Shown here piece by piece: positions 9,785-21,176 of a DNA stretch of 64,000 nt. Within the stretch, counting starts at the first letter, position 1; every line of letters starts with the position of its first letter. The notes beneath the pieces were generated by a model. That model was given only the letters and a program-made list of their open reading frames with translations, did no database searches and was not told the origin of the DNA. The DNA comes from Voacanga thouarsii (Eukaryota > Streptophyta > Magnoliopsida > Gentianales > Apocynaceae): contig JANUWF010003375.1 of assembly GCA_026120185.1 (NCBI GenBank), positions 1,719,236 to 1,783,235 of the forward strand, written 5' to 3'. The translations under genes were made by a program, and so were the position numbers.

Positions 9785-12759
9785 ATGGCAACCCCAATCG
9801 ATAAGAATATTCTGTCCCTGGTCCAAGTCGATCCTAGGTTGTTTGCCTTGGGTCCGCGCCTCCTGCCTGCTAAGGTTACCGCTAAACACCTGCGGTTTGT
9901 CTTGCCGGCTGATTTCACATTCCCTTTGCAACAGGATACTTTCAGAACTGCCAATCTTCCCTCTTCTTTCCGCCATTGGCCCCGCAAACTCAAAAATTAT
10001 CAAGAATGGCGAGATCGCTTCTACACCCAATTTGGGGCTATCTGGGTGCAATGGGGAATTTTGGACGCCATCATGATGACCGACTTTGAGATGGCATTTG
10101 ACCGCAATCTGTTTGCCGCCGTCCTTCCCTTTTGGTCTTCGGCGATCAACGGCTTCATCTTCCCACACGGGATGTTTTCTCCCACCATTCTTGACATCTA
10201 TACCATCCTCGACTTCCGATGTGAAGGCAATGAGATTTCGAGGCTTCATGACGAGGAAAATTTACCAGCCGTTGAGGCTCATCTAGACAAGGCCTCCTCT
10301 TTATACGGCAACTTCATCAGCGCTCAACGAGGGGTGGAGGACACTCCTTCAAACCAAGAGCAAGCGGCCTTCCTATGGCTTTGGCTGTGTAAGTATATCA
10401 TTTATTCCCATTCTGCTAGCATCAGCAATGAGTACCGATACTATGTATCGGCTCTCCTACAGAGCAACAGGCACTATGACCTTGCCTCTCTGGTTCTCGC
10501 CTTGGTCACCGCACCATCAATCAGCTGATGGCTGCCCTTGTCGCCGGGGAAGACCCGACCAACCTAGGGGGTCTACTCTAGATTGTCCAGCTCTAGCTGT
10601 ATCAATATTTGCCCAATTTTGGCACTAGCCGACTTAAAGGTACCTAAGCAGACTCTTCTGAACAAGCGACCGGCTATCGGCTCCTTCGGGTCCCCATAAA
10701 TTCTGCCTCTGCCGAAACCATCGTCTTGTACCTCTACCGATGTCGAGACTTCCATGGCGCCATTTTCTTCCCGTATGCTGCTCGTCAAGAGGGCCCCCTT
10801 TGGTTCAAAAGCCTATCGGAAAGCCCCGAGGCCACACAAGAAATTTTATGGGCCTGAATTCTGTGCCCTCGGGAAATTCTTCTGGGGGCCAAACTTGGAG
10901 CTCGGAGTACTAAGACCTCCTGTGAGTGGTATAACCCTCATTGCTTCTCCCCCAATTCGGGCTGATACAGGACGTTCCCACAGATCCAGGGCATGTTTCC
11001 TCTTTCTCTGTGAAGCCGGTATTATCGGCTGAAGATGTATACACTTTAACCGAACGCACTCAGGCCATTCTAAGGTCCTTTGAGTTCAAACCCTTCCAAG
11101 TGGTGCTGGAGACTTCTCCAAATTTTGATTTATGGTGGAGGCTACTGAGTGGGGTCCTATTTTTTGCCCCCATAGGTGTCTGGCTTCTGTGAATTCCTGG
11201 GCCGGCCACTTCTCTGCCTGAACCACCTTCATCTTCTAAGAAAGAAAAACAGGTAAAATACCCTGTAAGTCCTGTAATAATGTCGGCCTTACACACTCCC
11301 TTGGTGCAGAAAACCACTGCTGCTGCTCCTGTTGTCCCGGAGGAAGAAGAAGAAGAGGTCGAAGTTCCGCCCTTGCTCCGTCGATCCAAAAGGAGACATG
11401 AAACACTGACTCCTCCTGCTTCCAAGGTTTGCTTCTGGCAATTCTTATTTTGCTTGGTTCCTCCAATGTTAATTTTTTTTTTTTTAAATGGCATCATCCT
11501 TTCTATAGAGACGCAAACAAGTGATAAGTCGTCCCGTTGTTATCGACACTTCTTCTGACTCGGAGGAGGATATTCCACTCCAATCTTTAGTCGAAAGGGC
11601 GACTGAAAAGACTGCTCATCTGACGGCAAATACCCCATTGGCGAAGGCTTCGGCTCCTCCTTCCGTGACCGACGTACCGGCCTCCTTACCGGCGGCAACC
11701 CTTCCGTCGGCTGAGCTTCCAACTCCTGAAAGTCCGTTCTCTGTCCCGCCAAGGCCTGAAAAACAACCAGTGGCCGCAAATGTCGAGACAACGGTGCCTC
11801 CCCCAGCCAAGGGACTGGAGCAACTACTGCTTCCCCACCGATGCTAACATTGGCTTCGGTGCTGGACTTCCTTGAAGGCCTCATCGGGGCTTCCCTGCCT
11901 ACTGAGAAGGTCACTCTAGATAATGTGAGTCGTGCCCTTCTGCGGATTGTTCAGTCAACCGACCCCGACATGCCTCCTGTACTTCGGGACCCGGCAATTG
12001 GGTGTCTGGGGCAAATGCGTTTCACTGGCCGCTTCTTGTTTGATACACAATGCCGTCGGGACGAAGCACATGACCAGTTAGAGCTCCTGAAGCTGCATCG
12101 AGAAAAAGCAGCATTTGCAGAAAAAAGATCGCCGAGAATTCACAGGTCAACTTACACTTTTGTGAGCCGACATTGCAGAAGGTAAAAGGAAGATTGAACG
12201 GCTCGAACGCCAAATATCTGAACTCCAAGAAGAGCTTGCCTCTGAGAAAAAGGCTTTGGAGTAGCAGCTTGTATCAGAGACAGGGCTTCAGGCAACAGTC
12301 AAGGCCATTGATGACTCCCTTTGTCAGCATGATGACGAACGGCTAATGCTGGAGGCGGAAGAAGAACTGCTCAAGGCTGAATTATCAAACTCAACTGCCC
12401 TGCTGAACGAGATGAGGTCCGGATGGGACCGCTTTGTGGCTGCGCTGAACAAGGCTTTACACCTTTCGCCTTCTGACGAAGCAGGCCCTTCCGGAACTCA
12501 AACTGAAGACACTACCCCTTCGATGGCCGAAACAGGGGTTCAAGAGATGTTTGTTGAAGAGGTGGCTCGGCCTTCTAAAAGAGGAGCAGAAATGGAGGCT
12601 GAGATGGCTGAAGAAGAATTCCCAGTTCCCGATCCGCAGCCAACAGAAGCTACCATGATGCCTAGCCTTGTGTCCGTCGAGTCAGAAGATCCAAATCGGT
12701 TGGCGATTGTTCCTTATCGGCCAACACTATTGCCCCCACCCCCTTCCGATGATAGCTAA
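9785..12759 (+). pseudogene. Antisense Tat gene: plant mobile domain-like protein with coiled-coil tail
   Basis: Starts at MATPIDKNILSLVQVD. Residues ~100-247 resemble the plant mobile (aminotransferase-like) domain: the block NGFIFPHGMFSPTILDIY and the AAFLWLWLCKYI block. The domain continues past a frameshift near 10500 and two TAG codons in LWIVQLW (about 10576-10594), then FPYAARQEGPLWF (about 10770) and RQFGLIQDVPTDP (about 10940-10980). An acidic region (11341-11360) is followed by a GT-AG intron at 11427-11508, a Ser/Pro-rich part, and a coiled coil (about 12060-12420, KRKIERLERQISELQEELA). It ends PPPPSDDS at 12756. Six or so lesions separate it from an ORF of roughly 880 residues. 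Function unknown; related host proteins are nuclear and act in silencing or development. Confidence 0.72.
11427..11508 (+). other. Spliceosomal intron in the antisense gene
   Basis: 82 bases from GT (11427) to AG (11508), with a T-rich tract near 11470-11485. Removing it joins AAG to AGA and keeps the reading frame (PPASK to RRKQVISRP). On the strand used for the element's genomic RNA these signals are reversed, so the intron would be kept during retrotransposition. Confidence 0.6.
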
Positions 12760-12845
12760 TTTCTCTTGTAATGGCACTTACGGCTATCTAATCGGCCTCT
12801 TGTGATCAGTCCTATATATCAGGCCAACAAGTTTTACTCAAGACG

Positions 12846-12872
12846 TTTTTTTTTTCTCTTTTTTTTTTCTTT
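12846..12872 (-). other. Internal purine run after integrase
   Basis: 27 uninterrupted pyrimidines on the plus strand, i.e. a purine run on the element's sense strand directly after the integrase stop (12871-12873) and before the antisense gene. It could be an extra polypurine primer or simply a low-complexity spacer. Confidence 0.4.
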
Positions 12873-14172
12873 ACTCTCTAGCCCCTTCCCAGAACGTCGG
12901 ATAGTACCGCTTCAAAAACTTACCGTTAATTGCTTTAGCTGCTTCCTTTCCATCGGGTGTCATTAGGCGGTAAGCTCCTCCATCGAAAACTTGTGTTACT
13001 AAGAATGGGCCTTCCCAGGATGCGGACCACTTACCATACTTCAGATCTTTTGGAGTAGCGGGGAGAATAGTCTTCCATACCATGTCTCCTTCTTGAAAAC
13101 TCCTTTCTCGAACTTTCCGATTGTACGCCCTTACCACCTTCTCCTTATGTTGTTTGATATTCTCCAAGGCAACCCAACGGTCCATCTCAACTTGGTCTAA
13201 GCTTAGGGCCAAGGCCATCTGATAATCTTCAGTCGTTAGACCATGCTGGTAGGCTATCCGGGTTGACTACAATGATATCTCAACAGGTAACACCGCATCC
13301 TGCCCATAAGTTAGCCTAAACGGGGTGAACCCAGTTGCAGTTTTAGTAGCATTCAGATGGGCCCACAATACCTCCTGCAACGTCTCATGCCATTTTCTTG
13401 GATTGTCTTCTACTACCTTACGGATCATGCTGATTAAGGTTTTGTTCATTGCCTTTGCTTGTCCGTTGGCTTGTGCATAATAAGGAGAAGAGTGAAGCAA
13501 CTTGACTTTAAACTGTGTTAGGAAATTACATACCTGGTCCCCCGTAAACACCGTTCCTTGATCCGTTGTTATTGTCTCTGGGATTCCGAAACGGAATAGA
13601 ATGCTTTGTCGGAGGAAGTTGATGACTGCTGTTTGTGTCACGTTGGTCAATGGTTGCACCTCCACCCATTTGGTGAAGTAATCTATTGCCACCAATATGA
13701 ATGAATGCCTTTTTGCTGAAGGTGGATAGAATTTTCCGATGATATCCAGGACCCATCCACGGAAAGGCCATGGTTTAATGATCGGATGCAGTTCCGTGGA
13801 AGGCGTGTGCAATAAAGGGCCATGCTTTTGGCAAGCTTTACAGCCAATCGCATAAGCATTACAATCTGTAGTCATTGACGGCTAAAAGAAACCATGGCAT
13901 TGAAGCGTCTGCTTCAGCTTTGGGCCCGCCTGATATGCTCCACATAAACCTTCGTGTACCTCTGCCACAGCCTGTAAGGCTTCCTCCTTGGAGAGACACT
14001 TTAAGAGGATTCTTGTGTGACTTCTCCGAAACAAATCATTGCCTACCAATGTAAAGCTGAGGGCTTTTCGTTTCACTTCTCGCGACATTTGTCCAGTCGG
14101 ATTTCTCAAATAGTCAACAATCTCCTGTCGCCAATCTTCCTGATACTCTGTCTCCGCTATCTGTTGGCACAT
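12871..14172 (-). pseudogene. Tat integrase, broken
   Basis: Reads leftward. The zinc-binding part (14172-13882) has VHEGLCGAY where His is expected as the last residue (CGAH), and TAG replaces the Trp of GYYWP at about 13880. Core: first Asp in GWVLDIIGK, second in TTDQGTVF, but the third catalytic residue is Lys (NGQAKAMNK, family NGQAEA-NK). The C-terminal part resumes at 13218 after a stop region (SFQEGDMVWK, WEGPFLVTQVFDGGAYRL) and ends at 12871. Integrase would insert the cDNA; this copy cannot. Confidence 0.88.
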
Positions 14173-14268
14173 TACTACTTTCCTAAAACCTGACGCTAGA
14201 TGAGCTAGACAGTTAGCAGTTTGGTTTTCTGCCCTAGGAACATGAACTAGGGTGACCTCCAGGAAATG

Positions 14269-15060
14269 CTAAGGTAGCCCTTTTACCTCCTGTAACTTAT
14301 CTGAGAGCAACGGATTAGCACATTTATAATCTCCTACTACTTGTCGGATAACTACTTGAGAATCACCTACAACTCTGACTACTTGAGCTTCGAGTGCTTT
14401 CAGGATCCGCAATCCTAACAAGAGGGCATCATATTCCGCCTGATTATTAGTTGTCCCCTTTTTTAACTGAAAGTGGACCTTGCCCTGCTGTCCGCTCAGA
14501 GACTCAAAGACCAGACCAATACCAGCCTTCTGCTGGGTACTTGAGCCATCAAATTGTAAAACCCATGGTTTCAAAGAAATGTACCTCTGCAGCTTGTCTC
14601 CCTCTGTTTGTGGTATCTCCAGAGAAGGATGCTCAGCTAAAAAATCTGCAATTGCTTGTCCTTTCACAGTCCTCAATGGCATGTAAGTTAGAGAAAAAGC
14701 ATGTAATTTGACCGCCCATTTCATAAGTCGCCCATTCAGTAAAGGGTGATTCAACAAAAGTTTGATTAAATCTACCTTGCATAGGATATGTACCTCCCTA
14801 AATAACAAGTAATGCTCTAGCTTTATGCATGCATAGTGAAGAGATAAGCATAGCTTTTCAATATGGGTGTACCTAGTCTCTGTATCCGATAGATTTCGAC
14901 TAAGATAGTATATTGCTCTTTCTATCCCCTGCTGGTCATCCTGAGCCAATAAACTATCGATAGATCCTACTGCCGTTGAGATATACAACTTCATAGAGGA
15001 CTGGTCATATGGAGGAGCTAACACCGGTGGATGTGATAAAGCTACCTTTATTTTGCTCAA
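14269..15060 (-). pseudogene. Tat RNase H plus second (archaeal-type) RNase H
   Basis: The first half is the classic gypsy RNase H remnant: YISTAVGSIDSLLAQDDQ, where active-site acidic residues are partly lost, then YYLSRNLSDTETRYTHIEKL and the connection ending IADFLAEHP. The second half is a further RNase H: VLQFDGSSTQQKAGIGLV, NNQAEYDALLLGL and VVGDSQVVIRQVVGDYKC, which retain the expected D, E and D. Two RNase H domains in tandem mark the Tat/Athila side of Ty3/gypsy. The frame ends in a TAG at 14269; relatives continue into integrase. Confidence 0.88.
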
Positions 15061-16000
15061 ACACTCTTTGATGCTCAGGCTGCCAGATAAACTCTTGAGA
15101 TGACTTTAAACGTAACAAGAAAGAAAATACCTTTTGTTTACCTGCAACGTTTGCCAAAAAAAGCCGTAAAAAATTTATCTTCCCCAAGAAACTTTGCAAC
15201 TCTTTCTTCGTCTGAGGCGGTCTTGCCTGTAGAATGTCTCGGGCTATATTCTGATCTATTTCGATCCCCTCTGGTGCACTAAGAACCCAAGGAAATTTCC
15301 AATTGTAACTCCAAAAGCGCATTTAGTTGGATTGATTTTCAAATGGCGCTGACGCATCCGGAGGAATGCTTATTCCAAATCACCTAAGTGCTGTAGGAAC
15401 ATGGGAGACTTTACGACCAAATTGTCTATGTAGACTTCCATGGTACTGCCGATAAGGTCGTGGAAAATGAGATTCATGGCCCGTTGAAAGATGGCCCCAG
15501 CGTTCTTCAGGCCAAATAGCATAACCACCCATTCGAATAAGCCGATAGACCCTAGGCAACAGAACGCCGTTTTGTGTGTATCCTTTTCTGCTATGAATAT
15601 CTGGTTATACCCTGAATAACCGTCCATGAAGCTCAAAAACTGGTTGCCCGCAGTGGAATCTACTAACATATCTGCCATTGGCATAGTATACTCGTCCTTA
15701 GGAATGGCCAAGTTCACGTTTCTGAAGTCTATGCAAACACGTAGTTGTCCATTCTTCTTAATGACCGGCACGATGTTAGATATCCATTCTGCATATCGGC
15801 ACGTACGGATGAATCCGCACCGAAGTAACCTTTCCACCTCCTCCTTGATCCTGGGTAACAATGCAGGAGTAAAGCGTCTTGCTGGTTGTTTATGGGGTTT
15901 AAAGCCTTCTTTCATGGGTAGGCGATGTTCCACAATGCTCCTGTCCAATCTTGGCATCTCATGATAGTCCCACGCAAAGCAGTCTTTGTACCTGCAAATT
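15005..16000 (-). pseudogene. Tat reverse transcriptase, active site mutated
   Basis: Begins around FKPHKQPARRFTPALLPRIK (about 15900) and continues through VPVIKKNGQLRVCIDFR and FMDGYSGYNQI. The catalytic motif reads YIDN (about 15420-15435) instead of YVDD, losing the second Asp. A TAA after HLGDLE (15370) and a frame change lead into KKELQSFLGKINFL (15322-15005). Upstream it is in frame with protease. Confidence 0.9.
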
Positions 16001-16731
16001 AGACAGGTTATCTTATCCTTTTGCTCGATCGTTAAATATAAACTCACCTTGGCTGTTCTATTTTCCCCCGCTTCCCCTATGTCTACTTCTATTAACGGAT
16101 CTTGAGCAACGAAGCCAGGAGCTCGTCGGACCTTTGGATCTTCTGGTCGTAGGCCGCTTGGTTCCTCAGTAGTGATCAAGTTATGAGCCATCGTCAGCTT
16201 GGTGTATTGGCTTGGATTAAATGTCGGATGATAAAACAGAGCCCCGTTCATGTGGATTTCGGCTGAAAATGGATTAGGATCAGTTGGGATTTGTTCCACT
16301 TGCTCTCCATCCCAGATCAGTATCATCTGGTGTAAAGTGGACGGTACGCAGCGGTTTGCATGAATCCAAGCCCTGCCCAATAAAATGGAATAAGTTAGCT
16401 TTGCATCAATTATAAAAAAGACCGTTTTACTGGTTTTGGACCCGACTGTGACTTCACAAGTGATCACGCCTTCTGCCACAGCTGCTTCTCCAGTGAAATT
16501 AACCATTTGTACATCAGTAGGGGACAAATCCAACTTATCTTTTCCCAGTCGTCTCAAGGTAGAGAAAGGTATTACGTTTAAAACAGCTCCACCATCAACA
16601 AAAACCCGAGTAAGTAGCTTGCCATTGACATGCGCTTTGATGTACAGGGGCCTGAGATGGTTAGCGTTTCGGGCTATTGGAATGGAAAAAAGCATCCCCT
16701 CTGGGGGAATTTGGACATCTACCAGCTCCAC
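16001..16731 (-). pseudogene. Tat aspartic protease and start of pol frame
   Basis: The long pol frame starts at 16731 (MELVDVQIPPEGMLFS). The protease block FVDGGAVLNVIPFSTLRRLG carries the DGGA form usual for Tat elements, followed by a flap-like region and YSILLGRAWIHA. In-frame with RT downstream. It would process Gag-Pol. Confidence 0.87.
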
Positions 16732-16788
16732 TGTGGCTCTTTCCTCAGTATGAAAATCTTCTTCAATGGACTCTTTACGAGAGGCAGC

Positions 16789-18950
16789 TCAAAAACTTGA
16801 TGGCAGGATGCTGAACATGTTTTGGCCATTATCAGGGGCTAGTTGTTCTTCAACCCAAGCATCAATCAGCTGCCTCTGTTGTGCCCGCTTCCGCTGCTCC
16901 CGTCTTTTTTGGGACATTGATAGTCGGGAACAGCAGCCAGGCAGAAATGTCTCCTTTTGGGGAACCTGTACTGTTAGTTTTCCTTCTTTGCCATGAAATT
17001 GTGCCGCAAAAGAGGGAGGAGATAAGCGGGTAAAAATTGACGGTTTACCATCCAATATCTGGAACGCTTGTTTTATCTCCCCAGGCTTCTTGTTTCCTAT
17101 ATGTTCATGCTGTTTTCTACATATTGTTTACAGCATGTGTGCATCAGCTAACGAAAATGGATCTGTGTCTACCAAAGTCTCTTTTTTGTCTGCAAACTTC
17201 AATCTCCCGTCCTAGATAGCCTTCTGAATGATGTTCCTGAAAATAATACAACTGTTAGTGCTATGCGAGAAAGAGTTGTGCCATTTACAATACCTTTTTC
17301 CTTTCAATTCTTCCGGGCTGGGGATCTTGTATCCATAAGCCAGACGAATCTGCTTATCCGCCACCAGTTGGTCAAAGATTTGTTCAGCTTTTGAGACGTC
17401 GAACGAATAGGAAGGTCCTGCTGTGGCAATTTCCTCCTTTCCTTTGCCGAGTTTCAAGTGAGGACACGTATAGGATGCACCCTTTACCAATTCCGCTGCC
17501 ATCACCTCTATAACCTGGTCATCGTCTTCCTCATTAGTATCATCTATGACGGATATCATTATCTGACCATGAGAGAATTTTACGGAGCGCCTCTTCTCTT
17601 TCTCCTTGATCATCTCCTCTATTCTGACAGCGTGAGACAATAGCCGGGACAAATCTGAGAAATCTTGGAGAATGAGTCGTTCTTTGAGCTGCGGATGCAT
17701 CCTGCTAATAGCAATTCTTGCGCATTCTGTTTCAGGCAATTGGGTTGTACATTTGGACTTAGTTTGCCGGAAACGTTCAATAAAATCCGCCACATCTTCT
17801 GATCCCTTTTGTCTGATGGCCAACAGGTCTGCGATAGAAACTTCCGGCACCGGCTTAAAGAAGCGTTGGTGGAACATTCTCTCCATGTCAGCCCATGAGT
17901 ATACAGACTTAGGAACTAGATTGGCATACCAAGTGAATGCCGCTCCTGTCAGAGATAATGAAAACAATTGTAACTTATGTCATTCATTGTTTCCCAACTC
18001 GTTGCATTGTGCCGTGAATCTTCCAATGTGTTCTATGGTAGACTTATTGTCTTCACCAGAAAATGTTGAAAATTCTGGAAATTTGTAACCTCGAGGAAGT
18101 ACCGCCATGGCATCCACCCACTCAAGGTAGGGTTTTTGGTATACGAGCCGATCCCGTGACTGTCGTCGAAATGTTTCCACTCCCACATCCACCGGTTAGT
18201 ACGGCTGTTGAAATTGAGGTGACAGACTTTGCATGACGGGTCTGAGACCCTGTCCTATAGGCAGTTCAGTACTTCCAATCCCTTGCCCTGGGTTAACCGT
18301 TGTGAGTGCCGGGTATGAAGGAGGATAAGGGACAAAGTAGTTCGGCTGCCCCCCAACGGGCTGCATGCTTCCCCTAACCAGGCTCGGAACTGTTTCATGC
18401 ATCGATGGTAACCCTGTTAATGGGACTGGAGTTCTGCCTGGAAACACTTCTGCTGGTAATGTATTTTGAGCCATCACTCCTGGAACTTGATGCCCCCCGG
18501 TAGCAGGGAAACCCATTTCTCTTCACAGGAGGTGTACTGAGCCATGAGAGGGTGCACCATCAGTCGATGGCACAGGGTATGCAGATGCTATGTTTGTTCC
18601 TGGTGCATGATACCCCGATAGCTGAACAAAGGTTTGCATATTTTGTTTTTGCGCAAATTGTTGAAGCTCATTCTAAAGCAGAGGTCGAAAGATAGTAGCA
18701 AATTATGGAATAAGCCCCTGCAAGAGTTCGCCAGTATACTATTCCATAGTATGTCGAATGGCAGTTAACGAGGTGGACAACGACTGAGATGCCGATGGTG
18801 GGGGCGATGACTGACCCCCTTGCTCCACAGAAGTACCATGAGTACCACTGGTAGTAGTAACTGAGGGGTCAAAGACTCCCCGGAGAGCACGGACTGGGGG
18901 TCGCTCGGATGTCTCCGATGCCTGTGGCTGCTGTGAATTATTTGCCATTG
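16789..18950 (-). pseudogene. Tat gag, broken
   Basis: The likely start is MANNSQQPQAS at about 18945, because the ATG at 18996 is only 17 bases from the LTR. A low-complexity Pro/Gln/Ser N-terminus (18945-18196) with stops is followed by the capsid-like retrotransposon gag domain: PEFSTFSGEDNKSTIEHIG (about 18090), GAAFTWYANL, FHQRFFKPVP and DLLAIRQKGSEDVADFIERF (17940-17780). Near 17300 a CKWHNSFSHSTNSC motif is the zinc-finger-like end typical of this lineage. A stop at 17212 and a separate frame (17055-16789) lead to pol. Confidence 0.85.
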
Positions 18951-18984
18951 TTCGCCCTGACCACAATAGCATGCGACTACTAAC

Positions 18985-19012
18985 CCCTGGTCCCACTGGG
19001 CGTGCTAATCTG
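18985..19012 (-). other. Possible Tat primer-binding region
   Basis: On the minus strand, LTR end CAACA is followed by CAGATTAGCACGCCCAGTGG. It looks like a decayed TGGCACGCCC-type site often seen at this place in such elements (from memory). The tRNA is not assigned. Confidence 0.35.
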
Positions 19013-19724
19013 TGTTGCTGTCAAAATAGGGAATCGATGCAAACGGAAATCAACTTCGTATCCGACAAACACAAATGATCCAATGTGGTGCAACAGAAAA
19101 TGGTATCAGATCTTTTTTGAATCAGGGATTGGGTTCCTTGAGCTTACTATAGAAAGGGCTCAAGAAGGTCGGCTGAGAATGCTAAAAGGAAGGACTTTTC
19201 TTGGAGAATAGAATGATATTTGTATTAATTGACTTAATGGAACAGAAAAAGGTCCGATATTGAAAATATGAACAGAAAGTTGTAAGAAAAGCTGTAAGAA
19301 AAACTGTAAACAAGGCTGGTAAAGAGAAGCTATAACAGAGTAGTGAGAAAGCTATAAAGAACTAAGATTCTATACTAGAAAGCTGGAAATGATGATGAGG
19401 TAAAAGAAAATTAAATTCTGCTGGTTGATGGTTTGATTTGTTGTCCTTCATTCTAGGTGACGCTCCACATTTTATACTTGTTGTAAATGAGCCACTAACA
19501 GATCGTGGAGTTTCTTTCGGCCAAAGAATGCTTCCACCGATCATGCAGAATTCCTTGCGCCGAAAGATCAAGAATCTATTTTCCTTCTTATCGGTTCCGT
19601 GGTGCCGATGTTGACTATGACCATCGGCTGCTTGAAATGTTGACTTCATCGGCTCGTCCCAATTTGTCCAATCGGCATTGGTTCAAGTAGCCGTTATGTC
19701 GGCTGGGCAAAGCTGACGTCAACA
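19013..19724 (-). repeat. Tat element 5' LTR
   Basis: TGTTGCTG (19013) to GTCAACA (19724), partner of 8739-9456. It is upstream of gag in the minus direction. Confidence 0.92.
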
Positions 19725-20334
19725 ATAACATAGTGGGGTTAATTGCGAGAAAGAGAAGTTGTTGTGGCCAAATTATAATTAGCTATAATTAATGGTCTAA
19801 ATTGTAATTGTGAGAACTTGATATTTCCAATTACAATTAAGGAATTCTAACTGTTTTAGAATTCTAAGATTGGAGTCTATTTTGAGTAGGATTTTTTGTG
19901 TGATATAGGAATAACACACGAAACCCTAGCTAAGTGTAAGACACGAAAATAACTCTAAACCCTAAGGCACACGAATTCTCTCTTCTCTCTCTCTCGCGAT
20001 TGTTCTTGAAAAACCCTAGCCGCCATCTTTTTCTGCTAGCATAGGAAATTTTTGTGCTTGAGTATTCCTCTGTGTGGATTACTGTTAGAGATAATCACAC
20101 ACTGTGATTATAGTGGTTAGACTTTCAACTCTCGTGGAGTTTGATCAAGAAGATTGCTGGATTGCGCCTCGACTTGAAGAAGAAATTTTTATTCTTCGGA
20201 CGATCAAAGAAAGGTAAAAGCTATTACCTTTGTTATCTTTATATCTTGTTTTCCACACATATGTGGGTCCTGGGATGGTATCTCGTTTTATTCTTCTGCT
20301 ACGCCATATAGGATACGAGCATGAGATACCAACA
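19725..20334 (+). repeat. Element A 3' LTR, right part
   Basis: After the second ATAAC (19725-19729), sequence resumes as AGTGGGGTTAATTGCGAG, matching 1336 onward of the 5' LTR, and ends GATACCAACA at 20334. The three AAACCCTA boxes are retained. Confidence 0.88.
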
Positions 20335-20339
20335 TAGGG
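20335..20339. repeat. Target-site duplication of element A, right copy (TAGGG)
   Basis: Partner of 198-202; identical to the empty-site sequence seen in B's 3' LTR. Confidence 0.82.
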
Positions 20340-21176
20340 AATGGCTTACCTTTAGCCAATGAGTAATCCTCTCACTTCATAACATGAGCGTATTTTAAAT
20401 ACGTAGAACTGGACTTATAGTAATAGTTTCTAAAAGCAATATATGGTAGAAACATAGACTATTGCTGCTACAGCATGGACTTATACCCCATGGCTGAAGA
20501 ATGGGTTGGTGGTTTGGCGAAGCTAGAAGTTTATACTTTAATATACTATAGTTGACATTCTATTATAGAACCAATATACTTGTATGTTAGGTACGTCTGA
20601 CTAGTTAGTTAAGACGAACTCGTACAAGGTAGCTTCTACGCTATATCGCCCCTTGTGACTGTTTGAATAATCTAATAACCCAAGGCCCTGGGGAACATGA
20701 CTTGGTTGTTTACTTTAGGGTAGCTCCCTTAGAAAGTGAAAACATTATAGGAAGTCGTAGATTGTTGGACTAGAGGTCAAGGATGGTAGATGTTATTTAG
20801 ATAGGTATTAGTACACTCCTCCTCTCTGAATGTATGGCGTTATGTAGAGGGGTATATTTGACATAATACCTGAAAGTCAGAGACTTTGCTAACACAACAT
20901 TGTCTTCGGGGTCAATACTTTCTTACGGTGATATTAGAAAATATTTAAAAATACAAAATATAACTATTAATCTAGCAAGGGTATTTTGGTCATTTAATAG
21001 CCAAGGCGATGCGTCTTTTAGTCTTCAAAATAACTCGTAAGTCCTAATTAATTTTGGGTTAAGAAAATTAACTTAAAGAAAATAGATTTTATTTTATTCA
21101 AGTGGCCTGATTTATTTATTGGATTAGAATAAAATGAAAAAGCCAAAAGAGAGAATTAATTAATTAGTTTAGTGGG

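Larger units (their letters stand above)
8739..19724 (-). mobile_element. Ty3/gypsy element, Tat lineage, with antisense gene
   Basis: An 11-kb element with LTRs of 718 and 712 bp, 5-bp duplications, and gag-PR-RT-RNaseH-second RNaseH-INT on the minus strand. Placement in Tat rests on three features: a DGGA protease active site, a second archaeal-type RNase H between the first RNase H and integrase, and an extra gene in antisense between pol and the 3' LTR. The ends are TGTTG...CAACA. RT and integrase catalytic residues are mutated and several stops are present, so this copy is defective although its ends are clean. It is the youngest layer in the left half. Confidence 0.93.
203..20334 (+). 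mobile_element. Ty1/copia element A (Angela/Tork-like), with nested Tat element
   Basis: LTRs at 203-1942 and at 7615-8738 plus 19725-20334 enclose a primer site, a long leader, and gag, protease, integrase, RT and RNase H remnants in copia order. The LTR start TGTTAGTGTTGTGCCCTA resembles the start typical of the Angela group of copia elements. The element is flanked by a 5-bp duplication and sits in the 5' LTR of B. The coding part has in-frame stops, frameshifts and lost integrase catalytic residues, so it is not autonomous. Confidence 0.88.

Noticed and set aside
9620..10249. Long minus-strand reading frame opposite the antisense gene
   Set aside because: It mirrors the plus-strand plant mobile domain-like frame and shows no domain of its own.
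9785..12759. Plant mobile domain gene as an ordinary host gene
   Set aside because: It lies inside the LTRs and duplications of one Tat element, at the position where antisense extra ORFs are known in this lineage.
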